Assembly (NCBI RefSeq): GCF_902167145.1
Contig: NC_050098.1
Location: forward strand, 14,342,501 to 14,406,500
Source: Zea mays
Lineage: Eukaryota; Streptophyta; Magnoliopsida; Poales; Poaceae
DNA: 64,000 bases
Direction of reading: 5' to 3'
Of this stretch, positions 23,830-32,316 are shown one piece after another. Under the pieces are notes generated by a model. The model worked only from the letters and a program-made list of their open reading frames with translations, was not told the origin of the DNA and did not search any database. The translations under genes were made by a program, and so were the position numbers. Numbering within the stretch: the first letter of the stretch is position 1; every line of letters starts with the position of its first letter.

Positions 23830-24462
23830 ATGGCGGCATTATTCGTCGCCATCTCCGTCCTCCTGTCCCTCCTCGTCACCGGCGCCACGGCCGGCGGCTA
23901 CGGCCAGAGCCCTAGCTCTAGCCCCTCAGCCGCACCGGCCACGCCACCACCGACGCCGACGCCCGCGCCCTACTCCCCGCAGCCCGCCACGCCTAAGCCG
24001 GCCGCGCACGGCGGCCACGACGAGAAGAAGCTGGTGGTGGTGCGCGTGGAGGGCCTGGTGCTGTGCCAGAGCTGCGCGGCGCGGGGCTCGCAGAGCCTCG
24101 ACGGCGCGGCGCCGCTGCCGGGGGCGCAGGTCCTGGTCACCTGCCGCGACAGGAAGAACCACGTCATGGCGTACCGGAGGGGCGTCGCCGACCACAACGG
24201 CTACTTCCACGCGGAGTTCGGCGTGGAGCGCGCCGACGACTTCTGGGCCAAGGACCCCCGCGGGGCCTGCTTCGCGCGCCTGCTCTCGTCGCCCGACGCC
24301 AGGTGCAACGGCGTCACCAACGTCCACGGCGGCATGGAGGGCGCGCCGCTCCGCGACGAGGGCAAGCAGTGGACCGACGCCCGCGGCTTCCGGAACGTCG
24401 TCTACGCCGCCGGCCCGCTCGCGTTCAGGCCGGGGAAGTGCGCGCCCACGTACCACTACTGA
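23830..24462 (+). CDS. Pollen Ole e 1 / extensin family secreted protein
   Basis: A single-exon gene of 210 aa. Residues 1-21 form a hydrophobic signal peptide. Residues 26-60 are Pro/Ser/Thr-rich (repeated TP and PS), like extensin-type cell-wall proteins. Residues 67-206 match the Pollen Ole e I domain, with six cysteines at 79, 82, 105, 147, 159 and 204, the number typical of that fold. The protein should be secreted to the cell wall; family members are linked to root and pollen growth, but no biochemical activity is established for most. It ends in Tyr-His-Tyr. A TATA box and a plausible Kozak context (ACGATGGCG) support the start. GC content is very high, as in many grass genes. The frame shows no damage. 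Confidence 0.9.
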   Translation: MAALFVAISVLLSLLVTGATAGGYGQSPSSSPSAAPATPPPTPTPAPYSPQPATPKPAAHGGHDEKKLVVVRVEGLVLCQSCAARGSQSLDGAAPLPGAQVLVTCRDRKNHVMAYRRGVADHNGYFHAEFGVERADDFWAKDPRGACFARLLSSPDARCNGVTNVHGGMEGAPLRDEGKQWTDARGFRNVVYAAGPLAFRPGKCAPTYHY

Positions 24463-24870
24463 GCTAGCGCATGCACGGGAGAGCAGCAGTGTCGTGTCAC
24501 GGACGGCCATGGTGATGAGCACGCGTCCGTGTGTGCTCTGGGTGCTATGAGAGATATGATTCAGGTTCCATTTCGAAGTTTCGGTTTCCCTTTTTCTTCA
24601 TTTTTCCCAGTTTCCACCGGTGTTTTAATTTGTTGATTGAAGTGCGACATTGTGTGTAAGCTAATTTTGCTCCGATATCATGATAGCACGTGAGAAGCCA
24701 TGTGCACAAGCCACCTTCATGAACATATATGCACAAATCTATATCTATATTATACTTAAAATATCAGTTTCAACGATCGTCCCGCATCATTGTTTTTACA
24801 AATCACTCCTCACAGCTATTTCAAATTAGCCTGATGCACGTCTATAGATGACCAAACGGTGGCCCGGCAC
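24463..24870. other. 3' flank of the Ole e 1-like gene
   Basis: Contains the presumed 3' UTR. A possible Helitron 5' terminus (A then TCTATATCTATATTA) starts at 24738. No gene is seen. Confidence 0.45.
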
Positions 24871-24960
24871 AGGCCAGACGCCCGCGGGCCACAACACTGG
24901 CCCAGGCACGTCATGCCGACCTGCTGACTGTGCCGAGCCAACTCGTTAGCCCGTCGGCCC

Positions 24961-25644
24961 TGTTGGGAGCCTTCCTCTTCTGAAGTTTCTAAAAAACGTG
25001 ACTAACCATATGTTTTCAGTATAACAGACTATTACAGAAAGCTTCGGCTTTGGGATAAAGGCGTGTGATATAAGAATACAGCCCGAAGGCAACATGGATG
25101 GACGCCGAAGCCATGGCTAGCTAAAGGAGTTTCGGCTTAGCATGTTAGCAAAGATGAAGGACGAAACCGATCTAAGGGAGAAAAGACTACTTAGTCCTTG
25201 ATAGCTTACATTATAATTAATAGTAGATGTCAAGGGCATGAATGTAAGCTTATATTGATTGCGTTTCGTACCTATAAATAAATGAACAGTAACACCGTAT
25301 TGTTCACGCTGGATTGTAATAACTCTTGCGTCATTCTCGCACCTTCATCTTCTGGCATGCTGAAGGTATCATTATGATATAAATATTGTCGATGTTTATT
25401 CATGTTTATGATATGAGAATATAAATAAGTTACTGATTCATAATCATTATTTATATTTTTTTGTATTTCATGTACCCTTATTTATATTTGTTCACTATGA
25501 TGACGAAGGTATGCCCTTCATGACCTTCGTCTAGAGATCATTATATCCAAAAGGAGATAATGCTTCGAAGGGCGAATGTCTCTAATTATCAACAATCGTG
25601 TTGTCTCGTTCTTGATCTGTAGCATTTGAGAACAAGGACCAACA
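24961..25644 (+). mobile_element. Solo LTR, first copy
   Basis: 684 bp from TGTTGGGAGCC to GGACCAACA (TGTTGG/CCAACA inverted ends), with a TATA box (TATAAATA near 25273). Flanks are GGCCC and AACCC; the right one is two G-to-A changes from a perfect 5-bp duplication. No internal region or primer site is present. The family is not recognised. Confidence 0.8.
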
Positions 25645-25828
25645 AACCCATTTGATTAAATCAGCGTAAAATGTTAAAAACGGTGCAGGAGCCCGTTAGC
25701 CCGTCGGTCCATTTGATTAAATCACCGTAAAATGGCATAGGCCAGACGCCCGCGGGCAACAACTCTGGCCCAGGCACGTCATGTCGACCTGCTGACTGTG
25801 CCAGGCCAGCCCGTTAGCCCGTCGGCCT

Positions 25829-26506
25829 TGTTGGGGCCTTCCTCTTCTGAAGGTCCTAAAAACGTGACTAACCATATGTTTTTAGTATGACAGACTATTA
25901 CAGAAAGCTTCGGCTTTGGGATAAAGACGTGTGATATGAGGATATAGCCCGAAGGCAACATGGATGGACGCTGAAGCCATGGCTAAAGGAGCTTCGACTT
26001 ATCATGTTAGCGAAGATGAAGGACGAAACCGACCTAAGGAAGAAAAGACTATTTAGTCCCTGATAGTTTACATTATGATTAATAGTAGATGTCAATGGCA
26101 TTAATATAATCTTATCTGGGCTGCGTTCCGTGCCTATAAATAGATGAACAGTAACACCGTATTGTTCACGCTGGATTGTAATTACTCTTGCGTCATTCTC
26201 GCACCTTCACCTTCTAGCAAGTCGAAGGTATCATTATAATAAAAATATTGTCGATGTTTATTCATGTTTATGATATGAGAATATAAATAACTTACTGATT
26301 TATAATTATTATTTATATTCTTTTGTATTTCATGTACCCTTATTTATATTTGTTCACTGTGATGACAAAGGTATGCCCTTCATGACCTTCGTCTAGAGAT
26401 CATTATATCCAAAAGAAGATAATGCTTCGAAAGACGAATGTCTCTAATTATCAACAATCATGTTGTCTCGTTCTTGATCTGTAGCATTTGAGAGTAAGGA
26501 ACAATA
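25829..26506 (+). mobile_element. Solo LTR, second copy
   Basis: It aligns to 24961-25644. It starts TGTTGGGGCC and ends with a mutated AACAATA. Flanks are GGCCT and GGCCC, which keep the original target duplication better than the first copy does. Confidence 0.78.
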
Positions 26507-26606
26507 GGCCCATTTGATTAAATCAGCGTAAAATATTAAAAACGGTGCATGAGCCCATTAGCCCGTCGACCCATTTGATTAAATCAGCGTAAAATGGCAC
26601 ATGACA

Positions 26607-26998
26607 GACGTTAAAAAATAGTGCAGGAGGTTGACATCGAACCTATACCCTAATGGAAGAAGGACGGGAGACATTGGGTGAAGCTGTCTAACCAGTAGAA
26701 TATCATGCTCAAATGTTTTAAATATTGAATATAAATTGTATATATGTATATACGTTTTTTATAAAATAAAAAATATAATCGTGTCGGGTCGGGCCAGCAC
26801 TACGGGTCGAGGTTACAGCCCAAGCACGGCACGACGTTCTTAGCTTTTACAAGCACTAGGTTGTTTCTGAGACCACATTGGCGTAATGGATTCAATGATG
26901 TTTGAGGTTGCTGAATTGGGTAGAGCAACAATGATTTGTTATACTAACAGTAAAATGAAAGGTTATTTGTTGGTTTTAAACGTTAGTAATTGCTACCG
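26607..26998. other. No gene seen
   Basis: AT-rich sequence with a short GC-rich stretch (26780-26850) of the same character as near 21340 and 24870. It may be the left part of the Helitron-like repeat that ends at 31502. Confidence 0.4.
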
Positions 26999-27296
26999 AG
27001 TAACATAATTTATATGGAGCGCGTCTAGTTTTTACTGGTGCCTAACTTTAGCAATCACTCTACATTTTGATTTATCTTCTTTATAAGTTTGAGTCCATGT
27101 GACTTATTTTAGAAAATTGAGCTCACAAACTCTCTTATTTGGTCTCTGTATGGTGGAATTATGTCATTTTATAATCTTTGTTCGTTCAGTCAGTCGTTGT
27201 GAATTTTTTCTAATCGCTCACTTCATTGATCGTGTTGTACTAAGACATATTGGATGGAGTAAACAATAACATCAGTTAGCTAAATTAAAAATATTA
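26999..27296 (+). repeat. Helitron-like repeat copy 2, left part
   Basis: It aligns with 15629-15925 of copy 1. It ends ...AAATATTA where the minus-strand Helitron begins; copy 1 continues from the equivalent base into TACGGAGAGCGG. Confidence 0.85.
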
Positions 27297-27391
27297 CTAG
27301 GTGAGTGCCCATGTGTTGCAACGGGGACATATAATATCACGGTAACTTATGTATTATATGTCTCCGTTGCAACGCACGGGCACTCACCTAG
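27297..27391. repeat. 95-bp hairpin at the Helitron 3' terminus
   Basis: Left arm 27297-27336 and right arm 27352-27391 are inverted copies, 37 of 40 bases matching, around a 15-nt loop. Each arm ends in CTAG with a T beyond it on its own strand. The terminus is thus an inverted pair of Helitron-type 3' ends, far longer than the short stem usual before CTRR. Confidence 0.9.
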
Positions 27392-27790
27392 TAACATATA
27401 TATACTTATATCTAGCGATAATATTGCATATGCCGCCGTTTTCTTAATCAAGGCTAATGACATCTTCTCCTCTTGTGGTTTAGTAGAACTATCCACTAAA
27501 AAGGTAGGGACTAAAAGAACAAAAGAAAGTGGGAGCTAACACTATGTTGACACTCAACTCTCTCTCTTTTTCCTATATATCCATCATCACTTTTCCTTGG
27601 CTTCTAGTATTCCTGTCACAACCACAAGCAGCGAAAGGAGAAGGGGGGAAATTAGAGAGAAAGGGCAGGACGATTAGTAAAGCAAAACAAAAAAAGGATG
27701 TTATTTGAGAAGCAGCCTAGTCAGAATAAAGAGGGCCGTTAGTGCTTACTATGATTAGGCTGGGGTATCACTCGCTTCCAATGCTGAACT
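27392..27790. other. Helitron interior downstream of the captured gene's stop
   Basis: No frame is supported. It may include captured 3' UTR. A CT-rich stretch and a TATA-like CCTATATATCC near 27571 on + look promoter-like but head no gene. Confidence 0.4.
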
Positions 27791-28961
27791 TTACATCCCC
27801 ATGGCTCCGTGATCGGAGGATAGCCTGCTCATTGCATTCGGAGAGAATCATTTCACTCGTGGATGACAGAATGTTCACGGACATAATCGGCGCCACGGAA
27901 AAGTAGAGTAGAGGCCTTTCCAACGCACCTGCGCATGGGGAAGAAGTAGGAGCTGGGCGAAGGGATTTCCAGCGCAGGGGGGCGGAGATGGTTACTGCCG
28001 CCGTCGATCTTGCTCCCAACAAGGGACGCGGTGTTCTCAGGCTCCGTGGCGGCGAAACTGTCGTGCACGAGCACGTCAGACTTGGTAGGGGACGCAAATG
28101 GGCTGTCCGGCAAGTTGTGATCTCCACTGTTGACATGGAACAGGCAACGATTAGGTTTTGACATGCTCAAATGTTGTTGAACTTTCTAGAACTGATTAAT
28201 ATCAATATACATATAGGATCATGATTCATGAAAGGCAAGCGTGGGAATCATAACTAACAAGGAAGAAGAATGATGAAATGGGTTGTTTAATCCACCTTTG
28301 GTCGCTATCAGCGGCGTCAGGGCTCGCCTCGCAAGCAGATTCTTCCTTGTCGCCACCCGTTGAGCTTCCCCTCTAGAGCAAACCCACTGCTCAGCTTGAG
28401 CTGCTCTCCTGTCAGCGGCCAAGGAATCACATTGGTCAGTAATATTTGAGATATGGTTTGGTTTACCGAAGTGACCAACGAACGCGTGCTCCTCCTCCGC
28501 GACACATACCAGACTCTAGTGGCGACTCGACTGCCATGGTGCTCAAAGGATGGATGGACGCGAAGGCATTGACAACTGGTGTTGGCAGTGCCGATGCCGC
28601 TGCTGCTGTCGCAGCTGCGCGAGCCTTGAGGTCGAGCAGCTGGAGACCCATGAGGCGGCGGCTCTGGAGCTCAATGGCGTGCTGAAGTTCGGCAGCCTGC
28701 TGCTGCTCCTCCAGCTTCCGGCGCAAGAGCAGCTCGTTGGCGCTGTTCGAATGCTGCAGCATCCTCGCGCCTGACAATCACCACAACAAAACCAAAACCA
28801 TAGCCAGGTATCAGCGACTGGAGAACACAACCAACCAAGGATGAAGAGAACATCGTTGGGGGTCTTCTTTTACCGAGTTGGTGCAGATCAAAGGGATCTC
28901 GGGCGTCCAGCCCGCCAGTGGGCGTCGTGTAGCCGGAGAAGTCCCCTTGCTGCTGCTTCCT

Positions 28962-29264
28962 TGTGATATCCTGCCCCCTGGGATGGGATGTCCTGGCCCA
29001 AGGCTTAATAGAATTAATAGTGTAATCATACCAACAAGGTGCATCTTCTTTTTCGGAAGCCTGTCTCGAAAGAACCTCCAAGTTAAGCGTGCTTGGTTTG
29101 GAGCAATTTGGGATGGGTGACCGACCGGGAAGTTTTCTCGGGTGCCCATGAGCGAGGACAAAGTGCGCACAAAAGACTCGTGTTGGTCTGTGGGGACAAT
29201 ATATGATCCTAGAGAGCTGCCAGGAGTAAGTACCGCCGGTCCAGGGATTGGACGGGGTGTTACA
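28962..29264 (+). repeat. Cassandra 5' LTR
   Basis: 303 bp, the same length as the 3' LTR and nearly identical to it. The few differences I saw include GGTTTGG/GGCTTGG, GACCGACC/GACTGACC and GAGCGAGG/GAGTGAGG, all C/T changes. Confidence 0.95.
29021..29147 (+). other. 5S rRNA-derived domain in Cassandra 5' LTR
   Basis: It keeps the 5S words ATCATACCA, AGTTAAGCGTGCTTGG, GGATGGGTGACC and CGGGAAGT in the right order and spacing, so the internal RNA polymerase III control boxes are largely present. It is longer than 5S rRNA and has diverged between the boxes. It is not a functional rRNA gene. Confidence 0.9.
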
Positions 29265-29466
29265 AGTGGTATCAGAGCCGACCCTCGCGGTTTCACGGGC
29301 GTGTGTGGGCTAGGGGGTTCGGGTATATGGCGCATGGCGCATGTGGGCCTAGAGTGGTCACATGGCATGACATATGACGACACTAGACATACAGACGTGG
29401 CCAAGAGGGGAGGTTCCTGGATTGGGGTTGACCGACGAGGACATCGGTCTTCTAAGGGGGGTGGAT

Positions 29467-29769
29467 TGTGATATCCTGCCCCCTGGGATGGGATGTCCTG
29501 GCCCAAGGCTTAATAGAATTAATAGTGTAATCATACCAACAAGGTGCATCTTCTTTTTCGGAAGCCTGTCTCGAAAGAACCTCCAAGTTAAGCGTGCTTG
29601 GCTTGGAGCAATTTGGGATGGGTGACTGACCGGGAAGTTTTCTCGGGTGCCCATGAGTGAGGACAAAGTGCGCACAAAAGACTCGTGTTGGTCTGTGGGG
29701 ACAATATATGATCCTAGAGAGCTGCCAGGAGTAAGTACCGCCGGTCCAGGGATTGGACGGGGTGTTACA
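29467..29769 (+). repeat. Cassandra 3' LTR
   Basis: 303 bp with a second 5S-derived domain at about 29526-29653. It is followed directly by the target duplication TTCCT. Confidence 0.95.
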
Positions 29770-31080
29770 TTCCTGCGAGCCGAGAACAGCAGATCAATTA
29801 ACCCGAGCAACTGCATATGTGCATGCACGGACGCCATTGCCGTTGCTGGAAGCCAAGGATGAATTCGCAATGCATGCCTGTACTTATCGGGGACCTTGCC
29901 CTTCTCCTTGTACGGCTTGACGAGCACGCGTGTGTCGCAGATGAAGTGCGGGTTGCCCTTGGCCAGGATGAGCTTCACGGTCTCTGGATAGACGAAGGTG
30001 ACGAACCCGAACATGCGCTTCTGCTGGTAGGGGATGCGCACGTCGTGAACTGGACCGTAGATGCTACACCGCATTGCTAAGAAGCGCGAGGGTCAAGTCA
30101 CGCAACCAAACGGGTTTCTACGGACGCAAAGATTGGAGCATCACATTACCGTGTGTGCATGCATACCTGAAATAGTTGGAGACGTCCTCCTCGCGGAACG
30201 TGCTGTCGGCCGGGAAGGTCAGATAAATCTGGCGCGAGCTGGGATTCATCAGGCTGGCGAAGTCGGCACGGTCCAGGCGCGGCCGGGCCATGAACTTGTG
30301 CGCCTCGTCGCCGCCGCCCAGCATCAGAGACGCGGCCGCCGCGGCTCTGCACGCACACAGGCGAAAAAGGCTGGAGCTTTGGTGCGAATGATTCGAGTTT
30401 CGGAGTCAGAACTTGTAAAGGCAGCTGCTCTACCTGTCGTGCTGCTGCCGTTGCTGCAGCAGGAAGCTGAGGCACTTGCTAGCGGCGGAGGGCGAGCCTG
30501 GGAGGGAGCCGGTGGGGGAGTAGGGGAAGACGGCGGGGCCGAGGCGCTGGCCCTTGGAGCGGATGAGGAAGTCCTGGCACTGCTGCTGCTGATCGGCCGC
30601 TGCCTCCATCTTGGTGCCAGCGAGCGCAACAGCGTCGTCGGAGAGGCCGCCGTGGACGAACCTGCAGCTGCCGCCGTTCTTGCAGAACCCGCTCGCGTAG
30701 TAGAGGCAGGGCTTCCAACCGAAACCATCGCCGCCGCCGCCGCCAAGGCAGAGCTCGTTGACTGACGAGCTCCTGCGGTGCGCTGGGCCCCCGTTGTGCC
30801 ACCCGAGGCCGAACGCGAACATCCCATCGGCATCACCGGGGCCGGGGCTCCGACACTCCACGCCGTCGAACCCCTGGAGCTGGTGGGCCGGGTTCCCGCC
30901 GCCCTCGTTGAGGAACGCGAGCTGCTCCTGCAGCTGCAAGTCGTCCAAGAGCGCGTCTCCGGCCTGACGAGGAAAGAACGGCGCCGCGCCGCCGTTCACG
31001 GGACTGGGCAGCTCCTCCCCAGCCCCTGCCGCCTCCTCCGCGGTGCCATTACTCGTGCTGTTGCTCCTGGAGAACACGGG

Positions 31081-31396
31081 CGCGTTCCTGGGATGCTGCC
31101 GGGATGGAACTGGGATGCGGCAGGGAGTCAATGGATTGCGCCGCGGGATGGAACTGGGATGCGGCCGGGGATTAAGCGAAAACTGTGGACTATGGATTGC
31201 GCGAACTGGGATGTGAACTGTGGACCATGGATTGCGCGAACTGCGACACTGTTGATGCGGGAGGGACTGGATGCGACCGTTGCGCGTTGATGGTGCTGCC
31301 GCGGGAGGGATGCGGCCGCGGGCGGGGCGGGTGGTGGGAGGCAGAACGTGCACCGCGCCGTGGGTGTGGACGCCTACAGTAGGATTATAATAGTAG
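31081..31396. other. Helitron 5' segment with short direct repeats
   Basis: Between the captured exon and the Helitron 5' tip lie imperfect repeats of GGGATGGAACTGGGATGCGG and ATGGATTGCGCGAACTG (about 31085-31250). The long minus-strand frame through this part reads Helitron sequence fused to the captured exon and is not a natural protein start. Confidence 0.6.
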
Positions 31397-31402
31397 TAGA
31401 GA

Positions 31403-31502
31403 TATGAAGAGCGAAGACAATCAATAAAAAATCTTGATTTTTTTATAGATAGTTTACATGGGTATTGTTGTAAGCCGTCGCAACACACGAGCAATTGACT
31501 AG
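31403..31502 (+). repeat. Helitron-like repeat copy 2, right part with 3' terminus
   Basis: It aligns with 15926-16032 and ends CTAG (31499-31502) followed by T. Together with 26999-27296 it forms one repeat copy split by the inner Helitron. Confidence 0.85.
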
Positions 31503-31877
31503 TTAAAGTTAATCTGAGTCATTTGTTGAACAACCTTTGACTGGGATATTGGAGATTTTTCGCAAATATGTAGATGGGCCCGGGGATGAGAGCGTGGAGA
31601 TGTTTTTCATAAAACACGTCAACAGAAGATTGTGAAATTCAGTTGGCATCGGCTACTTCTATTTCCGTGCACTGCTGATCAGAAAAATTAATCCTTCTCA
31701 CAAGCATTTTTTGGCAAGTTAACACCTCTCCGTCTCAAAATATAATTATAGACGAAATATATATGAATTAATTAATCTATGAAGTTAGTTTGTTCATATG
31801 CCTATATTTATCATGATTCATTCGAACGTGGAAAAAAAGAGGACTAAAAAAAACTATATTTTGAGGTGAGGGGAGTA
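31503..31877. other. No gene seen
   Basis: AT-rich intergenic DNA without a supported feature. It includes a stretch (about 31725-31865) whose wording resembles Stowaway/Mariner-type remnants, but I could not draw ends. Confidence 0.4.
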
Positions 31878-31885
31878 CTAAATAA

Positions 31886-32061
31886 GGAAAAAAATTTGCT
31901 GCACCCCACCTGCAAATCAGACTGTTTGCAGCCCCTCACAAAAATGAGGATAAGTCCCACCTGCAGATTATCTGGTGGACCTGCAGGTGGGGTCTATCCT
32001 CATTTTTGTGAGGGGCTGCAAACAGCCTGGTTTGCAGGTGGGCTACAACAAATTTTTTTCC
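31886..32061. mobile_element. Foldback MITE, 176 bp, 8-bp target duplication (hAT-like)
   Basis: The element begins GGAAAAAAATTTGCTG and ends CAACAAATTTTTTTCC. The two halves are inverted copies over most of their length (CCCACCTGCA..., GCAGCCCCTCACAAAAATGA...), so it would fold into one long hairpin. CTAAATAA flanks it on both sides (31878-31885, 32062-32069). An 8-bp duplication is the hAT signature. There is no coding capacity. Confidence 0.88.
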
Positions 32062-32316
32062 CTAAATAAAGGCTTGGGATAGTGCTAGTGTTAGGGATCA
32101 ATAGCACTTCACAATCTCAAGGAAAATTAGAATTAAGGTTTGCAAGACTGCCTTGATATACCTGCATGTAATCCCTCCATTTCAAAATTTATGTGATTTG
32201 GGATTTGCGAGACATATAGTTTTCGTTATGCAAGTAGTTATATGCATTTAGAAAAAACTAAAATGATTTATAATTTGGAACGTGGAAAGCACATCTTTCA
32301 GCGCATGCTGTGTTTT
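32062..32316. other. 3' flank of the LRR receptor-like gene
   Basis: No gene seen; should include the 3' UTR of the minus-strand gene. Confidence 0.4.

Larger units (their letters stand above)
24871..26606 (+). repeat. Head-to-tail duplication of an 868-bp unit holding a solo LTR
   Basis: 24871-25738 and 25739-26606 align along their length at a constant offset of 868 bp, with scattered substitutions. Each unit has ~90 bp of flank, an LTR of about 680 bp and ~90 bp of downstream flank. Because the flanks are duplicated with the LTR, the event was a tandem DNA duplication and not two separate insertions. Confidence 0.88.
28962..29769 (+). mobile_element. Cassandra-type TRIM with 5S rRNA-derived LTRs, complete
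   Basis: Two 303-bp LTRs (28962-29264, 29467-29769; TGTGATATCC ... GTGTTACA) flank a 202-bp internal part. The internal part opens with a primer-binding site TGGTATCAGAGC (29267-29278) and closes with a purine tract (AAGGGGGGTGGAT). The 5-bp target duplication TTCCT (28957-28961, 29770-29774) is perfect. Each LTR holds a 5S rRNA-derived domain, the hallmark of Cassandra. There are no coding regions, so it moves only with borrowed enzymes. Few LTR-LTR differences are seen, so the insertion is fairly recent. It interrupts an exon of the captured CCCH/RRM gene. Confidence 0.95.
27791..31080 (-). pseudogene. Captured 3' portion of a CCCH zinc finger + RRM protein gene
   Basis: Eight exons can be drawn on -: about 31080-30434 (5'-truncated), 30346-30167, 30063-29878, 29772-28874 (split by Cassandra), 28770-28510, 28408-28296, 28126-27929 and 27824-27791, ending in TAA. 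The first exon carries the CCCH finger ([18 protein letters not shown]). The next two carry the RRM ([15 protein letters not shown]). A Gln-rich helix and the C-terminus ending HGAMGM follow. This matches plant CCCH/RRM RNA-binding proteins of the AtC3H46 type, whose N-terminal part is missing. Intron 3 uses a GC-AG pair. One extra G in the sixth exon (CCC run 28355-28357) shifts the frame: only with that base removed do the phases of neighbouring exons agree. Cassandra splits the fourth exon. It cannot encode the parent protein. Confidence 0.88.
27297..31402 (-). mobile_element. Non-autonomous gene-capturing Helitron, 4106 bp
   Basis: On the minus strand it starts TCTCTACTACTATTATAATC (5' T at 31402) and ends CACTCACCTAG (ends at 27297). 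The flanking bases are A before and T after, with no target duplication, as known for Helitrons. Joining 27296 to 31403 restores a sequence that aligns without a gap to copy 1 at 15.9 kb, which is direct evidence of the insertion edges. There is no RepHel coding region, so it would need an autonomous helper. Its cargo is the 3' part of a CCCH/RRM gene in the same orientation, with a Cassandra TRIM nested inside. Confidence 0.9.

Noticed and set aside
29021..29147. 5S rRNA gene
   Set aside because: The 5S words lie inside an LTR with a second copy at the same place in the other LTR, target duplications and a primer site. It is Cassandra, not a ribosomal gene.
29358..30074. 238-codon minus-strand frame as a gene
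   Set aside because: It reads through an intron of the captured gene and then through the Cassandra LTR. Exon phases show the true structure.
30430..31494. 354-codon minus-strand frame as a full gene
   Set aside because: It begins in Helitron terminal sequence with a non-ATG start and runs into the captured CCCH exon. Only the part from about 31080 has family resemblance.
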